From positions 75,261-117,030 of the forward strand of contig JAUJPG010000016.1 of assembly GCA_030447245.1 (NCBI GenBank): DNA of 41,770 nucleotides, written 5' to 3'. A program made the position numbers and the translations under genes. This DNA comes from Chloroflexota bacterium. Lineage in GTDB: Bacteria > Chloroflexota > UBA6077 > JACCZL01. Position 1 is the first letter of the stretch, and each line of letters opens with the position of its first letter. This document shows, one piece after another, positions 8,594-17,605 of this stretch. The notes under the pieces were generated by a model, which was not told the origin of the DNA, searched no databases, and was given only the letters and a program-made list of their open reading frames with translations.

Positions 8594-9056
8594 CGCCCGT
8601 CTAGTTGTCGAGCGCTATCGGTCGATGCTCGACGCACCCGACCCATTGACGCGAGTACTCGCACGCACCCAGCTCGCGCGACTGCAAGGGCGACACGGAC
8701 GCGCCCCAGCGCCAATAACACCGTCACGTTGGACATACGTCCCTCTCGTCGATCTCTTCGTCGAGCAGGGCAACGGCCTACATCGCCGCTGCGACGGCCG
8801 GATCGAGACCGGCCACGAGCCGATCCATGGCAGCAAGAGTGGGCGTTGCGTGCTGATCGACCCATCCGCGGGTCGGTGGTGGTGTCGTAGCTGCCGACGG
8901 TCAGGTGATGCCGTCGATTACGTGATCGCCGTTCGGGGCTGCAGTCACCTGCAGGCTGTAGCCTCGCTCGTCCAGCGTTTCGGGCTGCCGCGAGGTCAAC
9001 TGGCCGGGCCAGCGCGTCTTGGCCGGCGGCGCGTGTTCGAGGTGGTCATCGGATGA
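8586..9056 (+). CDS. CHC2 zinc-finger protein, DnaG-primase-like DNA-binding domain
   Basis: A 156-residue protein overlapping the previous gene by 8 bp and the next by 4 bp (ATGA-type coupling at 9053). The N-terminal helical part (VVERYRSMLDAPDPLTRVLARTQLARL) parallels the preceding gene. The C-terminal part is a CHC2-like finger: RRCDGRIETGH, then a beta hairpin ending GRWWCRSCRRSGDAVDYV and a closing helix (LQAVASLVQRFG). In DnaG and phage primases this module recognises the DNA template. There is no TOPRIM domain, so it would supply only the zinc-binding part and act with the ATPase encoded immediately downstream. Confidence 0.72.
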   Translation: MSDARLVVERYRSMLDAPDPLTRVLARTQLARLQGRHGRAPAPITPSRWTYVPLVDLFVEQGNGLHRRCDGRIETGHEPIHGSKSGRCVLIDPSAGRWWCRSCRRSGDAVDYVIAVRGCSHLQAVASLVQRFGLPRGQLAGPARLGRRRVFEVVIG

Positions 9057-11569
9057 GCGTTCGCCTTGTCATCACCGACCTTGAGCCGACCAAGGCCCAC
9101 CTATACGCGGTTGCTCGTGCATACCAGGATGAGACGCTCATCTGCTTCGAACGGCTCGCCCTGGACCGCGTCGAGGCTCGCCGTGCGTTCGCCGCCGAAG
9201 TCGAGAAGATCCGTCCGGGCACGGACACCACTGCGATCGACGCCGAGCTCCTGCGCTTCGTCGACGAGACAATGCGCCCGGGCGGGGACGACGGCGAGGC
9301 CGAACTCGGCAGCGCGCTCCGATCAGGCGGCGGCAAGCAATCGACCGACCTCGTCAAGCTTGCCGACGACTGCGAGCTGTTCCACGACACCGGCGCCGAC
9401 GCCTTCATTACGTTCCCGGTCGACGACCACCGCGAAACCTGGCCGCTCAAGGCACGGGCGGTCAAGGACTTCCTGTCGCGGCGCTACTTCGTCGAGCGCA
9501 GGACGGTCCCGAACAGCCAGGCCCTCGGCGATGCGCTCGCGACCCTGCGCGGCAAGGCGCTCTTCGAGGGTCCCGAGCGCCCGGTCTACGCTCGCGTCGC
9601 CGAGCTTGGCGGAGCGATCTATCTTGACCTCACAAACTCGGCGTGGCAGGTCGTGGAGATCACGGCCGGCGCCTGGCGGGTCATCTCAGACCCGCCGGTC
9701 AAGTTCCGCCGCACCAGGGGCATGCGGCCGCTGCTGCTTCCGGTGCCGGGTGGGAGTCTCGAACAGCTGCGCCGGTTCCTGAACATCTCGGACGCCGACT
9801 GGCGGCTGCTGCTGTCCTGGCTGGTGATGGCGTTCCGTCCGATTGGCCCGTACCCGATCCTGCTGCTGCACGGCGAACAGGGCAGTGCCAAGAGCACAGC
9901 AGCGCGCGTCCTGCGCGCACTGGTCGACCCGAACGTCGCACCGTTGCGGTCGAAGCCGCGTGACGAAGTCGACCTGCTGATCGCCGCCAACAACGGGTGG
10001 ATCGTCGCCCTTGACAACCTGTCGTATCTGTCCGACGACCTGTCCGATGCGGTCGGCCGGCTCGCGACCGGCGGCGGCATCGGCAAGCGCGAGCTCTACT
10101 CGGACGCCGACGAGGTCCTGCTCGACGCAATGCGGCCGATCATCCTGAACGGCATCGAGGCCCTGGCCACGCGCGGTGACGTCGTTGATCGCGGGATGAC
10201 GATCTACCTGCCGAGGATCCCGAAGGACCGCCGACTCGGCGAGACTCGGTTCTGGCGAGAGTTCGAGCTCGCCCGGCCGATGATCCTGGGCGCGCTCCTT
10301 GACGTCGTGGCCGCAGCGCTTCGGGCCGAGCCTGATGTCCGGCTGTCTGGCTCGCCGCGCATGGCCGACTTCGCCATCTGGTCAGCCGCTGCCGCAACGG
10401 CTCTCGGATGGTCGGCCGAGGAGTTCCTGGCAGCCTACGAGGCCAATCGACGCGAGAGCAACGAGCTCCCGCTCCAGAGCTCGGTGCTCACCGAGTGGCT
10501 GGTGGCGCTCGTCAACGATTACGGCTCGTGGGAGGGGACCGCGTCCGACCTGCTCGATGCGCTGAAGGACCGCGCCGATGAACGGGCGTTGAAGGACAAG
10601 CGCTGGCCCCGCGACGCGGCCCGTCTGTCCGGGGCCCTGCGTCGCCTCGCGCCGAGCCTGCTGGGGATCGGCATTCAGGTGGAATTCTTGAGGAGCGGCG
10701 AGCGTCGTCGGATCCGCATTACCAGGGAAGACAGCCCACCGGATGGCGCCGGCGAACCATCGATAGAAGTATCGCGCAACGGAGCGTCACCAGCGTCACC
10801 AGCGTCACGAGTCACGCGTGACCAGGAAGCGCGTGCGGGTGCCCCGGGTGACGCTGAGGGCTCGGACAGCGTCACAGCAATCGTCCAGAGCGTCATAGTG
10901 GCCGCGCCAGATGTCCCTTTAGGCTATGACCGTGACGCTGCTGACCGTCGGGATGACGCTGCCGCTGAGCTCAGCGTCACCGCTCCACCAGATGCAAGTG
11001 ACGCTCATGACGCTCATGACGCTGAGATGCGCGCATCTGCTGAGAATGTTGTGCTCGTCACTGAAGCGGACCAACTTGAAGACGCGCTACCTGACCTACT
11101 CGACGCGCCAGTGCTCGGGTTCGACATCGAGACGACCGGGCTGGACCCGCGATCCCACCGCATGCGCCTGGCCCAGCTTGCCGTCCCCGGCGGACGCGTC
11201 TATGTCGTCGACCTATTCCGTGTCGACCCGAGGTCCCTTGCGCGCGTGCTCGACGGCGGCCGGCGCCTCGTCGGCCACAACCTGAAGTTCGACCTGGCGT
11301 TCCTGGCCGCCGCGGGCCTGTCGGTGCCGAACGGCGACCGCCTGGTCGACACGATGCTCGCGGCCCAGCTGCTCGGAGCCGGCACAGCGGAGGGCCGACT
11401 CGACCAGTGCGGGCTCGCCGCGGTCGTCGAACGCTTCCTCGGACGGTCGGTCGACAAGGCCGAGCAGAAATCCGACTGGACTGGGCCGCTCTCCGAGGAC
11501 AGATCGCGTACGCCGCGCGAACGCCCAGATTCCGCTGTCACTGGCGGCGACGCTGGAACGGCAACTTGA
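9053..11569 (+). CDS. Phage/plasmid-type replicative ATPase (helicase-like) fused to a 3'-5' exonuclease domain
   Basis: An 838-residue reading frame with no interruption for about 2.4 kb. Residues 1-200 are charged and unassigned. A P-loop ATPase follows: GEQGSAKST (Walker A, residues 274-282) and IVALDNLS (Walker B Asp 321), with the arrangement seen in primase-helicase proteins of phages and integrative elements. Residues about 570-670 form a low-complexity Ala/Asp/Ser linker whose DNA carries the repeated AGCGTCAC motif. Residues 680 onward are a DnaQ/Pol I-type proofreading domain: FDIETTG (D691, E693), GHNLKFDL and VDTMLAAQLL. The last about 25 codons (after SDWTGPLSED) leave the expected frame, and the natural continuation is the polymerase read in other frames downstream. 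The fusion may be real or may result from a lost stop in the linker. Confidence 0.82.
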   Translation: MSVRLVITDLEPTKAHLYAVARAYQDETLICFERLALDRVEARRAFAAEVEKIRPGTDTTAIDAELLRFVDETMRPGGDDGEAELGSALRSGGGKQSTDLVKLADDCELFHDTGADAFITFPVDDHRETWPLKARAVKDFLSRRYFVERRTVPNSQALGDALATLRGKALFEGPERPVYARVAELGGAIYLDLTNSAWQVVEITAGAWRVISDPPVKFRRTRGMRPLLLPVPGGSLEQLRRFLNISDADWRLLLSWLVMAFRPIGPYPILLLHGEQGSAKSTAARVLRALVDPNVAPLRSKPRDEVDLLIAANNGWIVALDNLSYLSDDLSDAVGRLATGGGIGKRELYSDADEVLLDAMRPIILNGIEALATRGDVVDRGMTIYLPRIPKDRRLGETRFWREFELARPMILGALLDVVAAALRAEPDVRLSGSPRMADFAIWSAAAATALGWSAEEFLAAYEANRRESNELPLQSSVLTEWLVALVNDYGSWEGTASDLLDALKDRADERALKDKRWPRDAARLSGALRRLAPSLLGIGIQVEFLRSGERRRIRITREDSPPDGAGEPSIEVSRNGASPASPASRVTRDQEARAGAPGDAEGSDSVTAIVQSVIVAAPDVPLGYDRDAADRRDDAAAELSVTAPPDASDAHDAHDAEMRASAENVVLVTEADQLEDALPDLLDAPVLGFDIETTGLDPRSHRMRLAQLAVPGGRVYVVDLFRVDPRSLARVLDGGRRLVGHNLKFDLAFLAAAGLSVPNGDRLVDTMLAAQLLGAGTAEGRLDQCGLAAVVERFLGRSVDKAEQKSDWTGPLSEDRSRTPRERPDSAVTGGDAGTAT
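10783..11023. repeat. Iteron-like cluster (12 copies of AGCGTCAC/T or its complement), candidate replication origin
   Basis: Within 241 bp the 8-mer AGCGTCAY occurs at 10783, 10792, 10801, 10868, 10889 and 10973. Its complement RTGACGCT occurs at 10848, 10932, 10953, 10998, 11007 and 11016. A related palindrome GTCACGCGTGAC lies at 10811-10822. Three direct copies at 9-bp steps form the left edge and three inverted copies at 9-bp steps form the right edge. Inner copies are about 20-21 or 43 bp apart, close to whole helical turns. The cluster encodes the variable linker between the ATPase and exonuclease domains. An origin inside a replication-initiator gene is known from phage lambda; here it is inferred. 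Confidence 0.65.
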
Positions 11570-12860
11570 TGCGGCGAAGCTTGCGGACGTGGTCGCGCTG
11601 GAGATGCGCTGCCTGCCTGCGTTGATGTGGCTGGAGCAGACGGGCGCGCCGTTCGACTCGGACGCCTGGGCGCGCTCAGCGACGCGGCCGTCGAGCAGCT
11701 ATTGGCCGAGCGCGCGCTGAACGAGGCGCTCGGCACGATCGACCTGGCCGGGCGGATCCAGGATGAGCTGGTCGTCGTCCAGCCAGGTGGCGAAGCTACT
11801 CCGAGAACGCGGGCACGACGTGCGGCGAACCGACGAGGCGACGCTGCTTGCACTCACCGAGACGGAGCCGTTGGTGCCGATGCTGCTCCGCTACCGTGAG
11901 GCCTGCAAGCGCGCGTCGACCTACGGGATCGAGTGGCTGCGGAAGCACCTTCACCCGGCGGCCCGGGCGGGTGCATGCCGACTACCTGCAGCTTGGCGCG
12001 GAGGCCGGGCGGATGTCGTGCACCTGGCCTAACCTCCAGAACATCCCACGCGACCCGGCCTACCGCGCCTGCTTTGCGGCCGGGGGCGGGGGCGAGTGCT
12101 GGTCAAGGCCGACTACTCGCAGATCGAGCTGCGGATCGCAGCCGAGATCGCCCTGGACCGACGGATGCTCGAGGCGTACCGCGACGGCGATGACCTCCAT
12201 AGCCTCACCGCCTCCACGGTCCTCGGCCGCGAAAACGGGACCGTCAGCAAACAGGATCGTCAGCTTGCCAAGGCGCTGAACTTCGGCCTGCTCTACGGGG
12301 CGGGGGCAGCGAGGCTGCGGCGGTGCCGCCGCCCAATACGGCCTGGCGATGACCGAGCGTGAGGCGGCCGAGCTCGGGATAAGTTCTTCCAGACGTATCC
12401 CGACCTCCGCGCGTGGCAGCGCCGCCAGGGCAACGGTCAGACCGAGACGCGGACACTGGCGGGGCGCCGACGTCGCAATGTGGAGACCTACACGCAGCGA
12501 CTGAATTCGGCGGTCCAAGGCTTTCGGTGGTGACGGGCTGAAGTCTGCGCTGGCGCTCCTATGGAAACGAGGGACCGCTGCCCGTCGGCGGCGGCGGTTT
12601 TGTGTGTTCATGACGAGATCGTGATCGAGGTCGACGCTGCAGGTGCTGAGCGCGCCCGCGAGTGGCTGGTTGACTACATGACGCGCGGAATGGAGAGCTT
12701 CCTCACACGGGCCCCGGTGGTGGTCGACGCGGAGATCGTCGCCGACTGGAGCAGGACGCCCGGCACCAGAGGTTCGCGAGCTGTGAACGCATTCGACCTG
12801 TTCGCCCGGCCTTCAGGCGCGGGTGTGGTGCTCGCAGCCTTGGACGTCCTCGCGGGTTGA
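11507..12860 (+). pseudogene. Family-A DNA polymerase (Pol I type) polymerase domain, multiple frameshifts
   Basis: All three polymerase motifs are present but spread over frames. RMSCTWPNLQNIPR lies at about 12011-12050, motif A KADYSQIELR at about 12105-12134, motif B RQLAKALNFGLLYG at about 12258-12300 and motif C VHDEI at about 12606-12620. Frame changes occur near 11507, 11560, 11670, 11790, 11965, 12093, 12305, 12380 and 12525, without in-frame stops in the correctly read segments. With the upstream exonuclease domain this would make a phage-type bifunctional polymerase of about 580 residues that copies the element's DNA. The density of indels, against none in the 2.4 kb before it, suggests decay or a local assembly fault. 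The final stop is at 12858-12860. Confidence 0.85.
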
Positions 12861-13385
12861 CGCTCCCTGCGGCGCGCTGACACTTGGCCGAGCGGGAACA
12901 GCTCCAGCAGCACATGGCGCTACTGCTGGGGCTGCTGATCGCGGATGCGAGTTCGCGACCGCCCGCTGCTCCATCGGGCGGTGAGCTCGGCAGGAGTCAA
13001 CTCCAAGTCGCTCGGCCAAAGGATTCGCACACTGTCCATGTTCGGGGCTAGGGTGCGAAACGCGCCCTAGGAGCCGCCTGTGGCGCTGGATCTGACCGAG
13101 TCCGAAGGAAAGAACCTGATCGCTCTCCCCAGACGGCGGCACAGCGGAGATCCACGTTTCCCATCCACCGATCTCGCGTCTGCATCGCCTCAAGACGGCG
13201 GTCAGGGCATGCTTTAGGAGGGCGGGGCCACACCGACCAACCCCTCGCCCGGCCGGAGGCGTGAGCGATGACTGACGGCCATCACCCTCCTCGGGGAGAC
13301 CGAGGGTCGATCGGCTGTCGAGCCATGGCCGGGCGGGGTAGGCCGACAGGGCGTTCGCGCTCCAGGACAGCCGTGGAGGACGACA
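12861..13385. other. Gap between polymerase and ParB-like gene; no gene recognised
   Basis: No open frame here shows a recognisable motif. It contains one copy of the recurring palindrome GGAGTCAACTCC (12992-13003) and a GGCGCGTTTCGCACCC-like G/C-rich stretch near 13050-13070. The ribosome-binding site of the next gene (GGAGGA) lies at its end. Confidence 0.4.
12992..13003. repeat. Recurring palindrome GGAGTCAACTCC, copy 1
   Basis: A hyphenated palindrome (GGAGT / ACTCC arms around CA), flanked as A-GGAGTCAACTCC-AAG. Four more exact-arm copies occur in the window. The arms resemble those of MerR-family metal-regulator operators (ZntR type), but no promoter hexamers fit around this copy. Confidence 0.6.
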
Positions 13386-14310
13386 GTGAACACGATAACA
13401 GCACCCCAGGTCGACACCCAGGCGTCGATCGTCATGCTGCCGACGGCGGCGCTGCGGGCCAACGACTACAACCCGAACCGCATGACCAAGGCCGAGTTCG
13501 ACGAGCTCGTCGCCGAAGTGCACCACCTCGGGCGCCTGCCGGCGGTGGTCGTCCGACGCCAAGGTGACGACGACTACGTCATCGTCGATGGCGAGCACGG
13601 CTGGCGAGCCGCCCACGAGGTAGGGCTGGACGAGATCGGTGCGAATTGATCGACGCCGACGACTTCGAAGCCATGCGCCAGACCTACAAGCGTAACCAGC
13701 ACGGGACCCACGACCAGGTCGGCTCGGGCGCGCGTTCCGCCGGATGCTCGAGGCCCGCGGCCTGTCCCAGCGCGCACTCGCCAGCGAGATCGCCGTCTCG
13801 GAGGGGACGATCCGCAACGCCCTGCTCTACGCCGAGGCGGCCGACCTGCGTGATGGTTACGCACCCACGGCAGTGCACCGCGCTCAGTTGAGCCTGGGTG
13901 GCGAGCCACTGTCCGCCGAGCAAGAGATCGCCGCCCTATCTGTGCGCCAGGTCCGCCCGGTACATCGAGCTGCCCGCCGACGAGCGCGACTTCTGGCTGG
14001 ACCGTGGCGCGGCCTCAAGGCGCTGACCAAGCGCCGCTGCCCGCGCCCCAGGGTGCTATCCGCCGGCGGCGAGCGCCTGCTCCGACTAGTGGTCAGAACG
14101 CTGGCGCAGAGCGACGCGATTGCTGAGACCACGATCGCTGGGCGGCCGACCCGCGAGGTCCTGGAGGAGCGCCTGCGCGTACTGCCATGGCCGGAGCTCG
14201 TGCTGCTCGCCGCCCTGGCCCTCGGTGATGGGAAGGATCCCGGTTCCGTCCTGGAAGCATGCGCTCGAGGCCAGCCTGGCCTGGAACGGGCGGAGAGCCA
14301 GCTGACCTGA
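13386..14310 (+). pseudogene. ParB-like partition/nuclease-domain protein, frameshifted
   Basis: A GTG at 13386 follows GGAGGA. The first 80 residues form a ParB N-terminal domain: IVMLPTAALRANDYNPNRM, FDELVAEV, and VIVDGEHGWRAAHEVG, the box that matches the conserved ParB D-G-E-x-R region. The frame then changes near 13640 (continuing IDADDFEAMRQTYKRNQHG) and near 13735, where RRMLEARGLSQRALASEIAVSEGTIRNAL supplies the central helix-turn-helix. At least one more change lies near 13945 (segment RYIELPADERDFWLDRGAA). ParB proteins bind centromere-like sites and segregate low-copy replicons; no ParA gene is seen. Its presence supports a plasmid- or phage-plasmid-like origin for the island. It ends at about 14310. 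Confidence 0.78.
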
Positions 14311-14583
14311 TGAGCTGCCATCGTGCCACAGCTACCTCAGTCAGTTCGGGCACGCGAGGGGTGGGTGAGCCGTGCTGTGCCGTCTGCGGCCGGTCAGTTC
14401 GAGCCCAGCCGGTGGGATCCCACGACCTGCCCGCCCACCTGTCAGAAGAAGGCCCGATGACCCATGCTACGGAGGTGCATCCTGGTCGAGCACATGGAGT
14501 GCAGCCGTGGTCAGTCGCCGTTCGGGGTTGTCCGTGGCGCATCGACTGGATCGTCAAGCAACGGTGTTGATAGGGAGCGCCCC

Positions 14584-14993
14584 GTGGCCGGTCAGCGATA
14601 CCACCCTACCCTGATCGACCACCTGCCGGAGGACGCCCGAGGTCAGCGTCGAGTGGGCGTCCCAGCAAGTTCACGCTTTCGGCCGTGGAGACGATCCTGA
14701 CCCACATCCGTGCCGGCGCGTTCCCGCATGTCGCCGCGGAGGCTGCCGGGGTGGGCTATTCGACCATGCGGGCCTGGCTCACCTCGGACAGATCAGAGTT
14801 CCAGGAGTTTCAAGAGGCCTATATGCGAGTCGTGGCTCTGACAAGAGCGGACGCCGAGCAGCGGGTCTACCGGACCAGGCCGCTGCAGTGGCTGAAGGTG
14901 ATGGCTCGGAGCGCGCCACGGCGTGATGGCTGGACTCCACCCCTGCACGCCCGGATCGGACCCGTACACGCCGCGCCAGGCGTTGACTCCTGA
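14584..14993 (+). pseudogene. Helix-turn-helix protein (terminase-small-subunit-like), one frameshift
   Basis: A GTG at 14584 opens VAGQRYHPTLIDHLPEDARG. Near 14656 one base is missing, and the frame continues as PSKFTLSAVETILTHIRAG, then AAEAAGVGYSTMRAWLTSD (a clear helix-turn-helix), then a helical stretch EFQEAYMRVVALTRADAEQ and LQWLKVMARS. Small proteins with this order (HTH then a long acidic/basic helix) are found among phage terminase small subunits and transposase-like DNA-binding proteins. Role unproven. It is the last recognisable gene of the replication island. Confidence 0.55.
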
Positions 14994-15169
14994 GAGGCTC
15001 GAGGAGGTCGTCCAGTTCGCGCGGCGGATGGCCCGGCGATCTGTCCTCAGGTGGCAAGGAGCAGGCGGATGGCGAGCAGTAGCGCTGCTGCGGTTGTCGG
15101 CGCTGAGCAGCAGCAGGCCACAGCCGGCGAGGATCCAGCGACTCTGGGGGAATGAACCCTCATTAGAGG

Positions 15170-15909
15170 AACTGCTCCGGACGTAGGCGCCCGCTTCCCA
15201 GAAGTACTCGTTGGTGACACCCTTCGCGGCGGGATGATCCGTGATCAGGTATGCAGGCCTCTCATTCCTTGCCACGCTGATAGACCTGTTACCGATCTGA
15301 TGGGCACAGAAACGTGGTTTCGGGACCCGGCGATTCGGTTCCACCATTCGCGGTTCGAAGCTCCGTAGAAGGACACGACTCGTGGCTTATGTCGCTGGAT
15401 CAGTTCACGAAGGTGCGCTGCTCGAGGCGGTCTGTAGCAGTCCCAGGCGGCGCGGGTCTGGAGGACGGGCAGGTCAGACCATTCATGGTACGGCCACTTG
15501 TCTGATGCGGGCGATGGAAGTGGCAGCAATTCGAGCAGGGCGGTCTCATTCGTGGCCCGACCGAGACGATGCGCCTGGAACGTTCTGACGTCCTCCGTCG
15601 TGAGACGCTTTCGAGAAGACCGCTGAGGATCTGGATCAGCATCGCCCATGTCCTCTGGAGCTTGATGGCTCCCACGAAGTGGCCAGTAATGCGGATGGCG
15701 AGGTGGTAGTCGCGCAGATCCTCAAGGGGACGTCGACCGCGCTCGTCCCACGCCGCAAGGCGTCTCGCGACTTCATCGAGCGATCTGCCGCCGCCTTCCT
15801 CCATCCCGACAAACCAGTACGAGGCCCGGCTGGGTTCCCATAGCCGTAGAACTGTTCCATGAACGCTTTCAGTAGCTCGTCGTTCAGTCGCGGCTCGACC
15901 GTCGGCCAT
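15170..15909 (-). pseudogene. Uracil-DNA-glycosylase-like protein of unknown role, several frameshifts
   Basis: The ATG at 15909 has a strong site (GGGAGGAGG) six bases upstream. The reading is spread over frames: PTVEPRLNDELLKAF and EQFYGYGNPA, then YWFVGMEEGGG, RRLAAWDERGRRPLED, LLELLPLPSP, LRELIQRHKPRVVSFYG, and finally PAYLITDHPAAKGVTNEYF. The order (Gly-rich loop after a hydrophobic strand, a LELLPLPSP box, a VVSFYG strand, a late H-P-A segment) resembles the uracil-DNA-glycosylase fold, although the canonical catalytic motifs are not evident. Frame changes lie near 15905, 15835, 15610 and 15300. The exact 3' end is uncertain because the last frame stays open into non-conserved sequence. 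Confidence 0.5.
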
Positions 15910-15965
15910 GCTGACCTCCTCCCGTAACGGTTGGTGGGGGTGATGATCCGTCTGCCCTCTCCCAT

Positions 15966-16560
15966 CTAACGGTACGTAGTTGGCAGCGGACGGGAAGACG
16001 GAGTGGGGGGCGGTCCCAACCACGACCAGCAGTGGCTGGAGCCTCGGGGGCGGGGCGGGGTAGACCATACCTGCCGTTTGCGCCTCGTGAAGGTCCAGGG
16101 CCCCACGCAGCTCAGCGGTCGGTCGGCCGTCTGGCGCTCATGAAGCTGGACTTCGGGCGCATGGCACTGGCGTGCTCCAAACGATCGCCACGGTCATTGC
16201 GAGCCGAGCAGCTTCGACCGTGTCGCCGATCGAAGGCGATCCGACAGCAGCCATGGTCTCATAGCCGACGTCGAATCGCACCCTACGTAGCGCTTCAGCA
16301 TGGCGACGAGGAAGTTCTCCTTCTCACGCTCTGGCCGCCTGCGTCTGGCAGGTCTGGCAACAACGGCAGTGGAAGTACCGCGCAGCGGGTGGACGTCGCG
16401 TTTATCTGCCCATTGCCCAAACGGCGTGCGTTAGACCATTGGCGGACAGGTGAACCACCAGCGGATGGGGCCGACAGGCGAGTGTGTCGATCGCCAGAGT
16501 CATGGGCCCGGCCGTCGCCACAATGATTGAGCCACCCCACCCGGCTCCATGCGGCACGGT
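15966..16560. other. Non-coding or decayed stretch
   Basis: No recognisable gene. At 16258-16278 a short sequence, CTCATAGCCGACGTCG, repeats the core of the hairpin repeats found at 29166 and 37546. Otherwise nothing stands out. Confidence 0.35.
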
Positions 16561-16715
16561 TCAGTGTAGCGTCAGGGCAGCACCTCCCCGGGGTAGGCGC
16601 TCGGTGACGAGGAGCGGCTCGTCGCAGTCGGGGGGAGGGTCCGCCGAGGCGGTGGCGATACGTCTCGCAGGACGGGCATGCGTAATCGGTGTAGGCGATG
16701 AGGGCCTGTCGGCGC
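16561..16715 (-). pseudogene. Small zinc-ribbon-like protein, 3' part
   Basis: On the minus strand LIAYTDYACPSCETYRHRL is followed, after a one-base frame change near 16640, by ADPPPDCDEPLLVTERLPRGG and a stop at 16561. C-P-S-C plus a later Cys suggests a small zinc-binding peptide. The start is lost where the repeat block begins (about 16712). I do not recognise a named family. Confidence 0.35.
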
Positions 16716-17605
16716 CCGGGCAGCAGCGATGAGAGGGGTGGGGTGCGGGTACCCCTGTCTTGCCTAAAGCCCACGCTTTCCAAACGAGTGGCCTCTTCAG
16801 ATGGGGAGCTTCCTCATGACCTCCCTCACCCTCCCGTACGGTGTGCTGACCCTTGTTTCTAGCCCCCGCACGCTCAATCTGGCGAGGCCATGTTCTCCCG
16901 TCCCATGCCCAGGAAAATTTCCGCGCAAAATTTCCCACAGTGTCGCGCTCGCCCCTGGCGAGCTCGTCGGGTAGGCGATGGCAGCGCGCCTCGGGACCGC
17001 CTTGTACGCCGCCGCCATGCACGGAGGCTGTGGTCTACGCGTTCACTGCTGAGCGCTAGGCGAAGGCCAAGCGGCTCGGTGGTGTATCAATGTGGCTCTA
17101 ACGTGCTGGTGAACGGATTCCGGTCCGTCGGTGCCGATGCGTCTTCTGGAGGGCTACCCGGCGCTCTGCGCTCAGGTCTCGGGGTAGTAGTACGTCGTCT
17201 CCAGCAGCCCGGAGGCCCGCTGGCGTCGGCGCACTTCCTCGGACTCGGCGTAGGCGCGCGCCCGTTCGATGTCGTCAACCTCCGTGAGGAACACGATGTC
17301 GTTCGGGTCGTCGGGTTGCAGGAAGACTTGCTGGTCTCGCCAACCCGCGGCCTGTCGCGCGGCCTCGCCCGCCTGGTACACCGACTTCCAGCGGGCATAG
17401 TCCTCTACTCGCGATCGCCTGACGATGGCTGCCATGATCTCCCCATCCGGCGGTGCCCACGAAGGTGGAGCACGGTGATCGGTCGATGATATCCCGGGTG
17501 CAAGCCCACACACTGGCGGCGCGGGTGAAGCCCCTTTGATGCCATGATCGTCGAGCTATGTGCAGGACGCTCTACCATCGGCGCCGTGTGCTGACAGGCC
17601 GATGC
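16712..17605. repeat. Interspersed repeat block, copy A (about 890 bp)
   Basis: Begins at the shared boundary GGGCAGCAGCGATGAG and ends at CTGACAGGCCGATGCC; the same two edges bound copy B (22460-23347). Inside are a hairpin-rich stretch containing GTTTGGAAAGCGTGG on the minus strand, a quasi-palindromic AT box (16912-16935, AAAATTT twice around CGCGC), and the small gene at 17172-17435. The first about 300 bp recur in inverted orientation as copies C (29700) and D (39720). Confidence 0.75.
17172..17435 (-). CDS. Dimeric alpha/beta-barrel protein (antibiotic-biosynthesis-monooxygenase-like)
   Basis: An 87-residue protein starting at ATG 17435, preceded by GGGGAG. The sequence MAAIVRRSRVEDYARWKSVY, then GWRDQQVF, then DPNDIVFLTEVDDIERARAYAES has the beta-alpha-beta spacing of small dimeric ferredoxin-like barrel proteins (ABM/EthD type). 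Some members bind haem or small aromatic substrates; many have no known function. Intact here, while the duplicate at 22911-23176 carries two one-base insertions. It sits inside the A/B duplicated block, so it travelled with that block. Confidence 0.75.
   Translation of the reverse strand: MAAIVRRSRVEDYARWKSVYQAGEAARQAAGWRDQQVFLQPDDPNDIVFLTEVDDIERARAYAESEEVRRRQRASGLLETTYYYPET

Noticed and set aside
10783..11023. CRISPR array
   Set aside because: Repeats are only 8 bp, occur in both orientations, have irregular spacing and lie inside a coding sequence.
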